DNA of 56,115 nt from Thermodesulfobacterium hveragerdense DSM 12571 (GTDB lineage: Bacteria > Desulfobacterota > Thermodesulfobacteria > Thermodesulfobacteriales > Thermodesulfobacteriaceae): assembly GCF_000423845.1 (NCBI RefSeq), contig NZ_KE384097.1, positions 1 through 56,115 of the forward strand, in the 5' to 3' direction. This document shows, piece by piece, positions 17,709-26,102 of the stretch. Position numbers and translations under genes: made by a program. Position 1 is the stretch's first letter. Each line of letters opens with the position of its first letter. The notes beneath the pieces are model-generated. The model saw nothing but the letters and a program-made list of their open reading frames with translations, had not been told where the DNA came from and did no database searches.

Positions 17709-18893
17709 TTAGGCTATACCTATCTCTTCGTCAGTTAGATAACAAGCTGGGTCAGGAGCCCAAACATCTCCTGTGACTGCCTCTGCCCTCACCCTAAAGT
17801 TTCCGCCACATACTTCCAAAAACTTGCAAGCAGCGCATCTCCCCTTAACATGCTTCTTTTTCTCTTTAAGTTTAGCCATCAACGGGTCTGAAAGATCTGT
17901 CCAGATCTGACTAAAAGGTCTTTCCCTCACGTTACCAAAAGAATAGTGCCTCCAAAACTGGTCTCCATGAACCTCTCCATCCCAAGAAATACATCCTATA
18001 CCTACCCCACTGTTGTTACCTCCGTTCATCTTAAGAAGTTCATAGACCTCTTCTGCCCTTGGATTTCCTTCTCTTTTCATCCTAAGATATAAATAGGGAC
18101 CGTCGGCATGATTATCTACGGTTAACACCTCTACTTTATGTCCTTTATCATGCAACTCTTTAGTGCGATCTATGATGTAGTCTACCCAATATCGAGTTTC
18201 CTCATGGTCTAAATCCATATCAATCAAAGAGCTACCTCTTCCGGCATAGACTAAATGATAAAAACATATCCTTGGAATAGAAAGTTCCTCAACCAAATCA
18301 AAAACCTTAGGAATTTCTTGGGCATTAAGTTTATTGATAGTAAATCTTAGACCTACTTTTATTCCTTCTTTTTTACAGTTTTCTATAGCAGAGATAACTT
18401 TGTCAAAACAGCCCTTTACTCCTCTAAACCTGTCATGCACCTCTTTCCATCCGTCAAGGCTAATCCCTACGTAGGAAAGCCCTAATTTTTTCAGTTCCTT
18501 GGCTAAAGGTTCGTCTATTAAAATACCGTTGGTAGAAAGCACAGCCCTCATCCCTAACTCTACAGCCTTTCTTATCAAATCTAAAATATCTGACCTTACC
18601 AGAGGTTCTCCCCCAGAAAATAAGACCACAGGTACTCCAAACTGGGACAAATCCTCAAGCAAAGCCATACCTTCTTTAGTGGTAAGTTCTTCTGGATGGG
18701 GCTTGTTATCTGCCTTAGCATAACAGTGAATACACCTAAGATTACAAGCCTTGGTTACGTTCCATACTACCACTGGCTTTTTGTCTGCTGAAAATTGAAG
18801 AAGATGGGATGGAAGGTTTTTTGAGTGCCTCCCATACCTTAAAGGGTCTGAAGCCTCTATGGTTCCACAATAAAGTTTAGAAATCCCTATCAT
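17709..18893 (-). CDS. ahbC: radical SAM/SPASM protein, probable 12,18-didecarboxysiroheme deacetylase (AhbC)
   Basis: AhbC removes acetate side chains from 12,18-didecarboxysiroheme in the siroheme-dependent heme pathway of sulfate reducers and archaea. The 394-residue protein starts [11 protein letters not shown] and SDPLRYGR, the family's distinctive N-terminus. It then has the radical SAM motif CNLRCIHCY (CxxxCxxC, about residues 50-57) and GGEPL for SAM binding. A Cys-rich SPASM-like C-terminus ([31 protein letters not shown]) should hold auxiliary Fe-S clusters. The related AhbD is the main alternative; the N-terminus favours AhbC. It lies upstream of purH-N by 22 bp and downstream of the receiver-ClpX pair. 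Confidence 0.8.
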   Translation of the reverse strand: MIGISKLYCGTIEASDPLRYGRHSKNLPSHLLQFSADKKPVVVWNVTKACNLRCIHCYAKADNKPHPEELTTKEGMALLEDLSQFGVPVVLFSGGEPLVRSDILDLIRKAVELGMRAVLSTNGILIDEPLAKELKKLGLSYVGISLDGWKEVHDRFRGVKGCFDKVISAIENCKKEGIKVGLRFTINKLNAQEIPKVFDLVEELSIPRICFYHLVYAGRGSSLIDMDLDHEETRYWVDYIIDRTKELHDKGHKVEVLTVDNHADGPYLYLRMKREGNPRAEEVYELLKMNGGNNSGVGIGCISWDGEVHGDQFWRHYSFGNVRERPFSQIWTDLSDPLMAKLKEKKKHVKGRCAACKFLEVCGGNFRVRAEAVTGDVWAPDPACYLTDEEIGIA

Positions 18894-18906
18894 TACTTTT
18901 TTACCT

Positions 18907-19263
18907 CTACCTTTTTATGTATTTTAAAACTTTGTTTAAAAACTCCTCTTCCTTAAAAGGATAGACTAAAATATCATCACAACCACAATCCTTAGCCCTA
19001 TGTTCTTCCTCTTTTAATGGAACTTTACAAATCCCGACGATAGGTATGGTTTGAGTTTCTGGGTGTGATTTCAAAAGTAAAGTCGTAGCAAATCCATCTA
19101 ACAAAGGAATGTCTTTTTCCAAAACAATCAGTTTAGGTTTTTCTTTTTTAGCTAATCTAAATAGGGTCTCGCCGTCTTCTATCAGTTTATGTTTGATCTT
19201 ATGTTTTTCTAAAACCTCTTTCAACTTTTTAAACAAATCTTCAGAAAGGGCTAAGTAGATCAT
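18907..19263 (-). CDS. stand-alone pseudo-receiver domain protein
   Basis: The 118-residue product has the alternating beta/alpha pattern and the CheY-like hydrophobic blocks. The phospho-acceptor Asp is replaced by Glu (LIVLE49KDIPLLDG), the conserved Thr/Ser by Cys79, and the conserved Lys of the KPF motif by Tyr101 (VYPF). The acidic pair near the N-terminus reads S7-E8. It should therefore not be phosphorylated in the usual way, and Glu49 may mimic the phosphorylated state. No output domain is attached. It lies 13 bp downstream of a ClpX-like unfoldase gene on the same strand. Stand-alone or N-terminal receivers act as ClpXP adaptors elsewhere (CpdR, RssB), which makes such a role a reasonable hypothesis. 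Confidence 0.8.
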   Translation of the reverse strand: MIYLALSEDLFKKLKEVLEKHKIKHKLIEDGETLFRLAKKEKPKLIVLEKDIPLLDGFATTLLLKSHPETQTIPIVGICKVPLKEEEHRAKDCGCDDILVYPFKEEEFLNKVLKYIKR

Positions 19264-19276
19264 ATAACCATACCCT

Positions 19277-20890
19277 CTAATTTTTTAGGGTTTGTTTATA
19301 AAATCTTTCTGGATTTTTAAAAGCAAGTGAGGTTATGGTAATATCTTTTATATCCCAAAAATCTTTTAAATAAATTAGTTCATCTTTTAAATGAGACATA
19401 AGTTTTTCACAAATACTAAAAACACCGGTTTCTTTTTTTATAGCTCTTTCCATGATGAAGTCTATCGCATCATCTGAAAAGCAAATCTTTAAGTTATACC
19501 TATTTTCGAAAAATTTTTCATAGTTTTTAACCTGTTGCCATACATAACCAAGTTTTTCCCACCCCTTGGTTAGTTCAATAGCCCCGTTCAAATAAAAATC
19601 AAAGAGCATTTCAACCCTTTTAGGGGTTAAATCAAAAAAACTTTCGGATTTAAAAATACCTTTTGAATTAAGATAACATTTAAACCTTTCCTCTTCCTCT
19701 AAAAGACACGCCCTAAAGATTTCTTTCCAACGGTCGTTTTTAGGAGAGTTTAACATAGCCTGAAGGACCCCTTCAGGGTCTTTTACCATCTCTTCGGTTA
19801 CTCCAAGATGTGTAAAACCTTTAGAAGGTAAGAGTCTTTCGTATGGGGTTAAAACTCTCTCCAACACCATCACCAAGGCTCTGGCCCCGGTATTTTCTTT
19901 AGCACTAACTTTAGCAATTTCTCTTAAAGCCCTATTGGAAAAAGCTAAGGTTATTCCATAAACGTTAAAATCTTTTCTCTTGTTTAAAACCATAGGATTG
20001 TTAGGGTTAGCAAGAATTTCAAAAAATTCTTCCTCAGAAAGAGGATCAAATACTACAATTACCGGAAAACGCCCTACAAACTCTCTCTCAAATCCATAAA
20101 CAACAAGGTCTTCCGGAGAGACAAATTTTAAATAATTTAACTTTTGGTCTAATTTTTCTTCTATTTCAGAAAGAAAGCCCATCTTTTGTTTTTTTAGCCT
20201 TTTTTTTATGATATCCTCTAAACCCTGGAAGGCACCACTTGCTACAAAAAGAACATGCTTAGTGTTTAAAACTATCTTTCTTTTGCGATTTCTGTCAAAA
20301 ATATCCTTATGCTCAACCCCAGGACCTACCTCAGGAGGAAACTTGATTTCTACCATGGTTTCCTCTAAAGGTTTTAATAAAGCCCTTTGTACTCCTGTAC
20401 GGGAAACGTCTGGTCCTATGGTTTCTCCGGTAGAGGCTATCTTGTCTATTTCGTCTAAAAAAACCATCCCATAATGGGCTTTTTCAAGGTCTCCTCCTGC
20501 TTCCCAGTAAAGTTCTCTTATCAAGTCTTCTATATCCCCACCTACATAACCTGTCTCGCTAAACTTGGTTGCATCCCCTTTTACAAAAGGAACTCCTATT
20601 TTTCTGGCTATTAACTTCATCATATAGGTTTTACCCACTCCAGTAGGACCTATTATAAGAAGGTTGTTTTTCACAAAATCAAAATCCTCGTTTCTCTTTA
20701 AGACATAATGTTTAATTTTCTGGAAGTGAGTACATATCTTGGTAGAAATAATCGCCTTGGCCTCTCTTTGTCCTACTATATATTCGTCTAAAAAACTTTC
20801 CAGCTCAAGAGGCCTAAGGTCAAATTGATATACTGAAGAAAACCTCTCAGAAGACAGTTTTTCTATCTTGACTTTTGAAGTTTTTATCAT
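19277..20890 (-). CDS. ClpX-like AAA+ unfoldase with extended C-terminus
   Basis: The 537-residue protein is a ClpX-type AAA+ ATPase. It has Walker A GPTGVGKT (81-88), pore loop GYVG (114-117), Walker B VFLDEI (143-148), arginine finger GR (273-274) and sensor-2 GAR (335-337). A MGF tripeptide (237-239) falls where ClpX has the IGF loop that docks on ClpP, so protease binding is possible. The N-terminal C4 zinc domain of canonical ClpX is absent. About 180 extra residues follow the first small AAA domain; residues about 465-525 look like a second, degenerate copy of that small domain (FSDDAIDFIMERAIKKETGVFS). The gene is first in a run with the pseudo-receiver and ahbC. A canonical clpX is expected elsewhere. 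Function and substrates are unknown. Confidence 0.8.
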   Translation of the reverse strand: MIKTSKVKIEKLSSERFSSVYQFDLRPLELESFLDEYIVGQREAKAIISTKICTHFQKIKHYVLKRNEDFDFVKNNLLIIGPTGVGKTYMMKLIARKIGVPFVKGDATKFSETGYVGGDIEDLIRELYWEAGGDLEKAHYGMVFLDEIDKIASTGETIGPDVSRTGVQRALLKPLEETMVEIKFPPEVGPGVEHKDIFDRNRKRKIVLNTKHVLFVASGAFQGLEDIIKKRLKKQKMGFLSEIEEKLDQKLNYLKFVSPEDLVVYGFEREFVGRFPVIVVFDPLSEEEFFEILANPNNPMVLNKRKDFNVYGITLAFSNRALREIAKVSAKENTGARALVMVLERVLTPYERLLPSKGFTHLGVTEEMVKDPEGVLQAMLNSPKNDRWKEIFRACLLEEEERFKCYLNSKGIFKSESFFDLTPKRVEMLFDFYLNGAIELTKGWEKLGYVWQQVKNYEKFFENRYNLKICFSDDAIDFIMERAIKKETGVFSICEKLMSHLKDELIYLKDFWDIKDITITSLAFKNPERFYKQTLKN

Positions 20891-20900
20891 ATCAACTTTT

Positions 20901-20930
20901 ATAATATATGCCTTTTTTAAAAAATGTAAA
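20901..20930 (-). promoter_or_regulatory. candidate promoter of the ClpX-like gene
   Basis: On the minus strand TTTACA (20925-20930), an 18-bp spacer and TATTAT (20901-20906) precede the ATG at 20890. The expected start site is near 20894, only about four bases before the ATG. There is no Shine-Dalgarno sequence, so the transcript may be leaderless. Confidence 0.35.
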
Positions 20931-20957
20931 CCTTATTTATAGTTTTGGTTTTTAACT

Positions 20958-21190
20958 TTAAAAAGTTAAAACTTTATCTGCCTCTTTAACAAGCTAATAA
21001 AGATCTACCTTAAAGACTACTGCACAAGTAAAAGAAGGCTCAAGCCCATAAACCTTTTAACATAAACCTCAGACATAAAAATCTCCCTGAAAAGTGTTTT
21101 TTGTTCCATTATGTTAAACTGCTCGTTAGAAAGCTTTTCAAAAAAAACAGCTTTTCCTAACATAAAAACCGAAACCTCGTCACCTTTACC
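20958..21190 (-). pseudogene. DsrE/DsrF-family protein, truncated and frameshifted pseudogene
   Basis: Between priA and the ClpX-like gene the minus strand still encodes a broken DsrE-family protein. One frame gives GDEVSVFMLGKAV...EKLSNEQFNIMEQ, the typical first half. After a frameshift near MEQ another frame gives GDFYV(stop)GLC(stop)KVYGLEPS, then LVKEADKVLTF and a stop at 20958-20960. These fit the family's C-terminal half: GG.IYACGTCLK..GLEPS, then the helix LVKEADKVLTF. Two in-frame stops sit where a conserved Cys (TGA for TGC/TGT) and Leu (TAA for TTA) are expected. The first roughly 30 codons are missing, and the homology begins right after the priA stop. DsrE-type proteins carry sulfur in persulfide relay systems. 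Low expression would not rescue it; it is clearly dead. Confidence 0.75.
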
Positions 21191-23548
21191 TTATAAAAGG
21201 TCTTCCGGGTCTATATCGTAGGTTATTTTTAAACCTTCTACCCTAAATCTACCCAAAAAACTTCTTAAAACTTGATTAATTTTTTTATAGCTTTCTGACT
21301 TGATAAGGATATGCCACCGATGAAAACCTTTTAACTTTCTAAAAGGACAAGGAGAGGGGCCTATAACCCAGATCCCTTCCAAGCCCTCGTCTTCTACAAT
21401 TTTTTCTAAAAATTCTTTGGCTTTAATGCTTCCTTGCTTAACTATTTCTTCTTTTATACCCTCTATTCTTATGACTGCAAGTCTTATAAAAGGGGGGAAT
21501 AAAAAAGCCTTCCTTAGCGCGATTTCCTCTTTGTAAAAACTTTCGTAGTCCTGGGTCAAGGCATACTTTATCACATAGTGTTCCTCTAAGGAGGTTTGGA
21601 AAAATACCTTGCCTCTTTCGGTCTTTCTTCCAGCCCGACCTGCGGCCTGAGTAAGAAGATGGAAGGTCCTTTCTGCAGCTTTATAAGAGGGAATAAACAA
21701 GCCCTCCTCTGCCCTTAAAACCCCTACTAAACTTACCTCTGGAAAGTTGTGCCCATGAACCCCCATTTGGGTACCTACGATAATTTTGGCGATAGGTTGG
21801 TAAATTTTTTCCATGATCTTTAAAAACTTTTTTTCTGTATTGATACTATCCCTATCTAATCGTATTACCTCTACTTCTGGAAAAATCTTTCTTAACTCTT
21901 CTTCTACCCTTTCTGTTCCTGCACGATAGAACTTTAAGTTAGTCCCTTTACAAACAGGACAAACTAAAGTTTTGGTTAACTCAAAACCACAGTAATGACA
22001 TAAAAGGCTGTCTTCTTCTTTATGATAGGTTAAAGGAATACCGCAATTAGGGCATTCCCAAAGATGATGACAATCTTCGCACCTAACCAAAGGGGCATAT
22101 CCTCTTCGGTTAAGATATAAAAATACCGATTTACCTTTGGTAAGTTCTTCATCTATAGCTTTTTTTAAAGATGAGTTAATCAGCTTAAACCCTGGATGCT
22201 TTATAAGACGAACCTCTGGAAGTTTTGTATAAGGACGTTCTTTTAGAACCAAAAGATCATATTTTCCTTCAACAGCCTTGTAAAAAGTTTTTATGCTTGG
22301 GGTAGCTGAGCCTAAAATTACCGGTATGTTTTCTAAGTTACCTCTTACCAGAGCAAGATCTCTGGCATTATATTTACAGGGAAGGGTCTCCTCTTTATAA
22401 GAAGGGTCATGCTCTTCATCTACCACTATCAATCCCAATCCTTCTATAGGAGCAAATATAGCAGACCTTGCTCCTACCACGATTTTAACCTCACCCTTAA
22501 TGATTCTTTGCCACTCTCTAAATCTTTCTCCCGCAGAAAGACCACTATGAAGAACTGCTATGTCTGTTTTGAAATGTTTAAGTAATAACATCTCCATATA
22601 AGTGGTTAACACGATTTCAGGAACCAGAACCAAAACTTTTTTCCCCTGATTTAAGACCTCCTTTATGGCCTCTAAATATATTAAAGACTTACCACTTCCT
22701 GTAACCCCAAAAAGCAAAACAGGATAAAAACCTCCTTTATCAAGCCTTTCCTTAATCTTCAAAAAAACCTCCCTTTGTAAAGGGGTCAAACGATACTCCT
22801 CTGGAACAGACATAAACATAGAAATCTTTCTCATTTTCAAATACTCTACCCGCTCTAAAAACCCTTTTTTAATTAACTTGTTTACCTCTTCAGAAGAAAA
22901 AAGACTTTTCAAAACTTTTTCAGGAATTTCTTTTAATTTATTGATATAACGTAAAATTTCGTTTTTTTCTATTAAATCTTCTGAAATATCGGGCTTTATT
23001 TTAATAAAGACTTCTGTGGGGATTTTGACCTCAGGAAAATAGTATTGAATTTCTATCAGTCCTTGTTTTTTCCATTTTTGCAAATCTTTAGAAGAAAGTT
23101 TAGTCTTTCTAAGAAAAGTCTTAAACTCATATCCTTTTGTTTTGATTAAAGAAAAAACCTCAGGAAGGTCTCCTTTTTTCAAAGCCTCTTTTCCTTGTGA
23201 GGTAAGAAAAATTCGTTTTTTAGGAAGACTAAAGGTCCCAGAAGGAAGGGCTATTTTGTACATCAAACCTAAAGCACATAGATAATAATTTGCTACCCAT
23301 TCAAGAAAAGAAAACATCTTTGGAGGAACGATAGGTTCTTTGTCTATTACTTCTTCTACTTCTTTGTAGGTAAAAGGAGAATTTTTGACGAGATTTTCCT
23401 CAGCTAACTCACAGTTTAGCACAATCCCTATTAACCTTGAGTTTCTAAAAGAAACAATACACCTTACCCCAGGAAGGATAAACCTATCACTTAAGTAAGA
23501 AAAAGTTTGTTGTAATGGTAAAGGAAGGACTACCTCAACAAGATACAT
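21191..23548 (-). CDS. priA: primosomal replication protein N' (PriA helicase)
   Basis: PriA restarts stalled replication forks and loads the replisome. The 785-residue protein has the N-terminal 3'-OH DNA-binding domain, then helicase motif I GVTGSGKSLIYLEA (about 282-295), motif II VVDEEHDPSYKEE (about 374-386) and the GSATPS motif III. A cysteine cluster (CEDC, CPNC, CHYC, CPVC, about 482-525) binds two zinc ions. Motifs V-VI follow (VGTQMGVHGHNFP, QAAGRAGR). It appears complete. The start ATG is 15 bp after the galU stop, so it is probably co-transcribed with galU. No clear ribosome-binding site is seen. A dead DsrE-like remnant follows immediately downstream. Confidence 0.95.
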   Translation of the reverse strand: MYLVEVVLPLPLQQTFSYLSDRFILPGVRCIVSFRNSRLIGIVLNCELAEENLVKNSPFTYKEVEEVIDKEPIVPPKMFSFLEWVANYYLCALGLMYKIALPSGTFSLPKKRIFLTSQGKEALKKGDLPEVFSLIKTKGYEFKTFLRKTKLSSKDLQKWKKQGLIEIQYYFPEVKIPTEVFIKIKPDISEDLIEKNEILRYINKLKEIPEKVLKSLFSSEEVNKLIKKGFLERVEYLKMRKISMFMSVPEEYRLTPLQREVFLKIKERLDKGGFYPVLLFGVTGSGKSLIYLEAIKEVLNQGKKVLVLVPEIVLTTYMEMLLLKHFKTDIAVLHSGLSAGERFREWQRIIKGEVKIVVGARSAIFAPIEGLGLIVVDEEHDPSYKEETLPCKYNARDLALVRGNLENIPVILGSATPSIKTFYKAVEGKYDLLVLKERPYTKLPEVRLIKHPGFKLINSSLKKAIDEELTKGKSVFLYLNRRGYAPLVRCEDCHHLWECPNCGIPLTYHKEEDSLLCHYCGFELTKTLVCPVCKGTNLKFYRAGTERVEEELRKIFPEVEVIRLDRDSINTEKKFLKIMEKIYQPIAKIIVGTQMGVHGHNFPEVSLVGVLRAEEGLFIPSYKAAERTFHLLTQAAGRAGRKTERGKVFFQTSLEEHYVIKYALTQDYESFYKEEIALRKAFLFPPFIRLAVIRIEGIKEEIVKQGSIKAKEFLEKIVEDEGLEGIWVIGPSPCPFRKLKGFHRWHILIKSESYKKINQVLRSFLGRFRVEGLKITYDIDPEDLL

Positions 23549-23563
23549 TTAAGGTTTAAATTT

Positions 23564-24448
23564 TTAATCTTGAAACCGTTCTTTGTAAAAATTTCTTAAA
23601 ACTGCCTCAAGCTTAGGGTCTTTACATGCGTAATGAAGAATAGCTTGAAAAAAACCCTCTTTGTTTCCTGTATCAAACCTTTTTCCTTTAAATAAATAGG
23701 CATATACCTCATGTCCTTCATCTATCATAAGCTGAATAGCATCGGTAAGCTGATATTCTCCATTGACCTTAGGTATTCTTTTAAGATAATCAAACACTAT
23801 AGGACTAAAGATATAACGCCCTATGATAGCAAGATTAGAAGGAGCCTCTTCGGGTTTAGGTTTTTCTACTACCTTTCTTATCTTTATAAGGTCTGTGCTT
23901 ACCCTTTCCCCCTCTATAATTCCGTACTTAGAAACATCTTTCCAGGTTACCTCTTCAACTCCTATAAGGCTTATTTCAGAACTTTCGGAAGACAAACTTT
24001 GATAAACGTCTAACATCTGTTTAATACAGGGTGGATCTGCATCTACCAAGTCATCTCCTAACAAAACAGCAAATGGTTCTTCACCTACCGCCTTTTCTGC
24101 CATCAAAATAGCATGTCCTAACCCCTCAGGCACCTTTTGTCTAACCTCTATAAGATGTTTGATCTTTTCTTCTACCTCTTGTACCTTTTCTAAAAGTTCT
24201 GTCTTTTTTCTTTCTTTAAGAAAACTCCTTAAGTTTAAATCGATATCAAAATAATCTATAATCTTACCCTTACCTTGAGAAATGATAAAAACCAGTGTAT
24301 TAACTCCAGACTGGATTGCTTCGTTTATCACATACTCTATAGTAGGTCTTTCTATCACAGGTAAAAGCTCCTTAGGGACCACTTTAGTAATCGGAAGCAT
24401 CCTTGTCCCAAGTCCTGCTACAGGGAGGACTGCTTTTTTTACTATCAT
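23564..24448 (-). CDS. galU: UTP-glucose-1-phosphate uridylyltransferase
   Basis: GalU makes UDP-glucose from UTP and glucose-1-phosphate. The 294-residue protein begins KKAVLPVAGLGTRMLP (nucleotide-binding GxGTRxLP), then PKELLPVIERPTIEYVI. It contains GLGHAILMAEKAVGEEPFAVLLGDDLVD (metal-binding Asp pair), VEKPKPEEAPSNLAIIGRYIF and GKRFDTGNKEGF, all typical of bacterial GalU. Its product is the substrate of the UDP-glucose dehydrogenase encoded at 11.8-13.1 kb. Its start overlaps the end of the unknown gene upstream by four bases, putting it in the pilT-unknown-galU-priA transcription unit. Confidence 0.95.
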   Translation of the reverse strand: MIVKKAVLPVAGLGTRMLPITKVVPKELLPVIERPTIEYVINEAIQSGVNTLVFIISQGKGKIIDYFDIDLNLRSFLKERKKTELLEKVQEVEEKIKHLIEVRQKVPEGLGHAILMAEKAVGEEPFAVLLGDDLVDADPPCIKQMLDVYQSLSSESSEISLIGVEEVTWKDVSKYGIIEGERVSTDLIKIRKVVEKPKPEEAPSNLAIIGRYIFSPIVFDYLKRIPKVNGEYQLTDAIQLMIDEGHEVYAYLFKGKRFDTGNKEGFFQAILHYACKDPKLEAVLRNFYKERFQD

Positions 24449-24921
24449 AAGTACCTCTCAAGAGTTTTTTCAAAAAAGTACTCTTTAGCCTTCTTAAAAT
24501 GTTTATAAAGATCTTCCCAGTAAGAAAGACTTTTGGTATAAATGGTTGAAAATTCTGATAAATGCTGAGGGTTTAAAACTAAATTGGCACTCCATAAAAA
24601 GGTGGTCTTTGGGTCTAAAGTTTCTACCTGAGGGCTTACATATATCAACTCAAGTTCTCTTCTTAGTTCAACAGAGATCTTAAAATCTAAAAATTGTTTA
24701 ATCTCATAAACTTCCTCTAAAGAATTGACACCTATCACCAATACCTTTAAAAGTCTATTTTTAATCAGAAAAACCAAGTCTTCCTTGTCTTTAATTTCTC
24801 TTACCACATAATCTTTATTAACTTTAAACCAGTCTGCTATAGGATTAAAAGAATTGGAAAGTTTCCAAAAAAAACCGACGACTAATTTTTGTAAAAATAA
24901 ATCTGAAGAATCAACCCTCAT
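24445..24921 (-). CDS. conserved-looking hypothetical protein in the pil ATPase operon
   Basis: The 158-residue product has no signal peptide, transmembrane helix, cysteine cluster or nucleotide-binding motif. Its middle (about 55-120) alternates hydrophobic strands and helices (LLKVLVIGV, VELRRELELIYVSPQ, LWSANLVLNP), which suggests a small alpha/beta fold. The C-terminus is a charged, aromatic helix. The gene lies 10 bp after a PilT-type ATPase gene and overlaps galU by four bases. That arrangement implies co-expression with the pilus retraction motors, but I cannot assign a function from sequence alone. Confidence 0.7.
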   Translation of the reverse strand: MRVDSSDLFLQKLVVGFFWKLSNSFNPIADWFKVNKDYVVREIKDKEDLVFLIKNRLLKVLVIGVNSLEEVYEIKQFLDFKISVELRRELELIYVSPQVETLDPKTTFLWSANLVLNPQHLSEFSTIYTKSLSYWEDLYKHFKKAKEYFFEKTLERYL

Positions 24922-24931
24922 GAAAAACCTC

Positions 24932-26095
24932 TTATTTTACCCCTTTGCCTCCAAGCTCTAAGTTAAGTGCCTCTTCTTCAACCCTTCTTTTTTTCTTAAT
25001 AAGGTCTATTTGTCTTACTACAACATCTTTTCTTAATGCATGATAGATGGCCAATTCTTCTTCTATAAGATTTTTTTCGTAAAGCTCTATCAGATGTTGA
25101 TCGAAGGTTTGCATCCCAAAAGGTTTCCCCTGGGTCATAACGTCATAAAAGGTTTTACCTTCTGATTCTCCTGTAAGAATAATCTCCTTTGCCCTTAAGT
25201 TATTGTAAAGTATATCAAACACAGGGACCCTTCCTCCTCCTATCTTAGGAAGTAGTTTTTGTCCTATAACCCATTTTAAAGAGGCTGCTAATCTTTGTCT
25301 GATAAAATTTTCTTCATCAGGAGGGTAAAAACCTATCACCCTGTTTATCGTTTGGGAGGCTCCTATCGTATGTAAGGTAGAAAAAACTAAATGTCCGGTT
25401 TCAGCCGCCATAAGTGCAATATCCATGGTTTCTTTGTCTCGTATTTCTCCTACCAAAATCACCTGAGGAGCTTCTCTTAGGGCAGCCCTAAGCCCCTCTG
25501 CATAAGAGCTAAAATCTGTACCCAATTCTCTTTGGTTAATGGTGGCTTTAATGGGTTGGTGGATATATTCTACAGGGTCTTCTAAGGTTAAGATATGGAC
25601 AGGTTGAGTCTTGTTTATTTCATGAAGTATAGCAGCTAAGGAGGTGGTTTTCCCCTGACCGGTAGCTCCGGTAACCAACACAATCCCAAATTTCTCCTTA
25701 GCTATTTTATAAAAAACCTCAGGGAGGCCCCATTCGTCTATCCCCTTAACCCTCCCTTCAAGTTTCCTCATGATAATGTTATAGGTTTTTTGACGAGAAA
25801 AGACGTTTACCCTAAAACGGGTTTTGTCATCTAAAAAATAAGAAAGGTCTGCATATCCGTCTTTTAAAAGTTTCAAAAAAAGTTGAGGGTTCTCTTTTAA
25901 AAGATTGAACGCAATGCTCTCGGTTTGATGAGGAGTTAACCTTTCTACATAAAAATCCTCTAAAAATACATTTTTCATCTTTCCATAAACCATAACCTGA
26001 AAAGGATAGCCTGAAAGAATAAAAATATCAGAAACACCTGGCTCTATGTTAGCTAAGTTGTAAAGTAACTCTTTTATGTCAAAATCTGTTAGCAT
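24932..26095 (-). CDS. PilT/PilU-type secretion ATPase, second paralogue
   Basis: This 387-residue type II/IV secretion ATPase has Walker A GATGQGKTTS (about 141-150), an Asp box LTLEDPVEYIHQ, Walker B VILVGEIRDKETM and a His box HLVFSTLHT. These place it in the PilT/PilU retraction subgroup. Its Walker A carries Gln where PilT has Ser (GxTGSGKS). The C-terminus is extended and charged (RKDVVVRQIDLIKKKRRVEEEALNLE). The PilT AIRNLIRE motif is not obvious; the aligned region reads NNLRAKEIILTG. It may work alongside PilT as an accessory motor, like PilU. The pilT gene is eight bp upstream and the unknown 158-residue gene follows. Confidence 0.85.
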   Translation of the reverse strand: MLTDFDIKELLYNLANIEPGVSDIFILSGYPFQVMVYGKMKNVFLEDFYVERLTPHQTESIAFNLLKENPQLFLKLLKDGYADLSYFLDDKTRFRVNVFSRQKTYNIIMRKLEGRVKGIDEWGLPEVFYKIAKEKFGIVLVTGATGQGKTTSLAAILHEINKTQPVHILTLEDPVEYIHQPIKATINQRELGTDFSSYAEGLRAALREAPQVILVGEIRDKETMDIALMAAETGHLVFSTLHTIGASQTINRVIGFYPPDEENFIRQRLAASLKWVIGQKLLPKIGGGRVPVFDILYNNLRAKEIILTGESEGKTFYDVMTQGKPFGMQTFDQHLIELYEKNLIEEELAIYHALRKDVVVRQIDLIKKKRRVEEEALNLELGGKGVK

Positions 26096-26102
26096 GAAAT
26101 TA

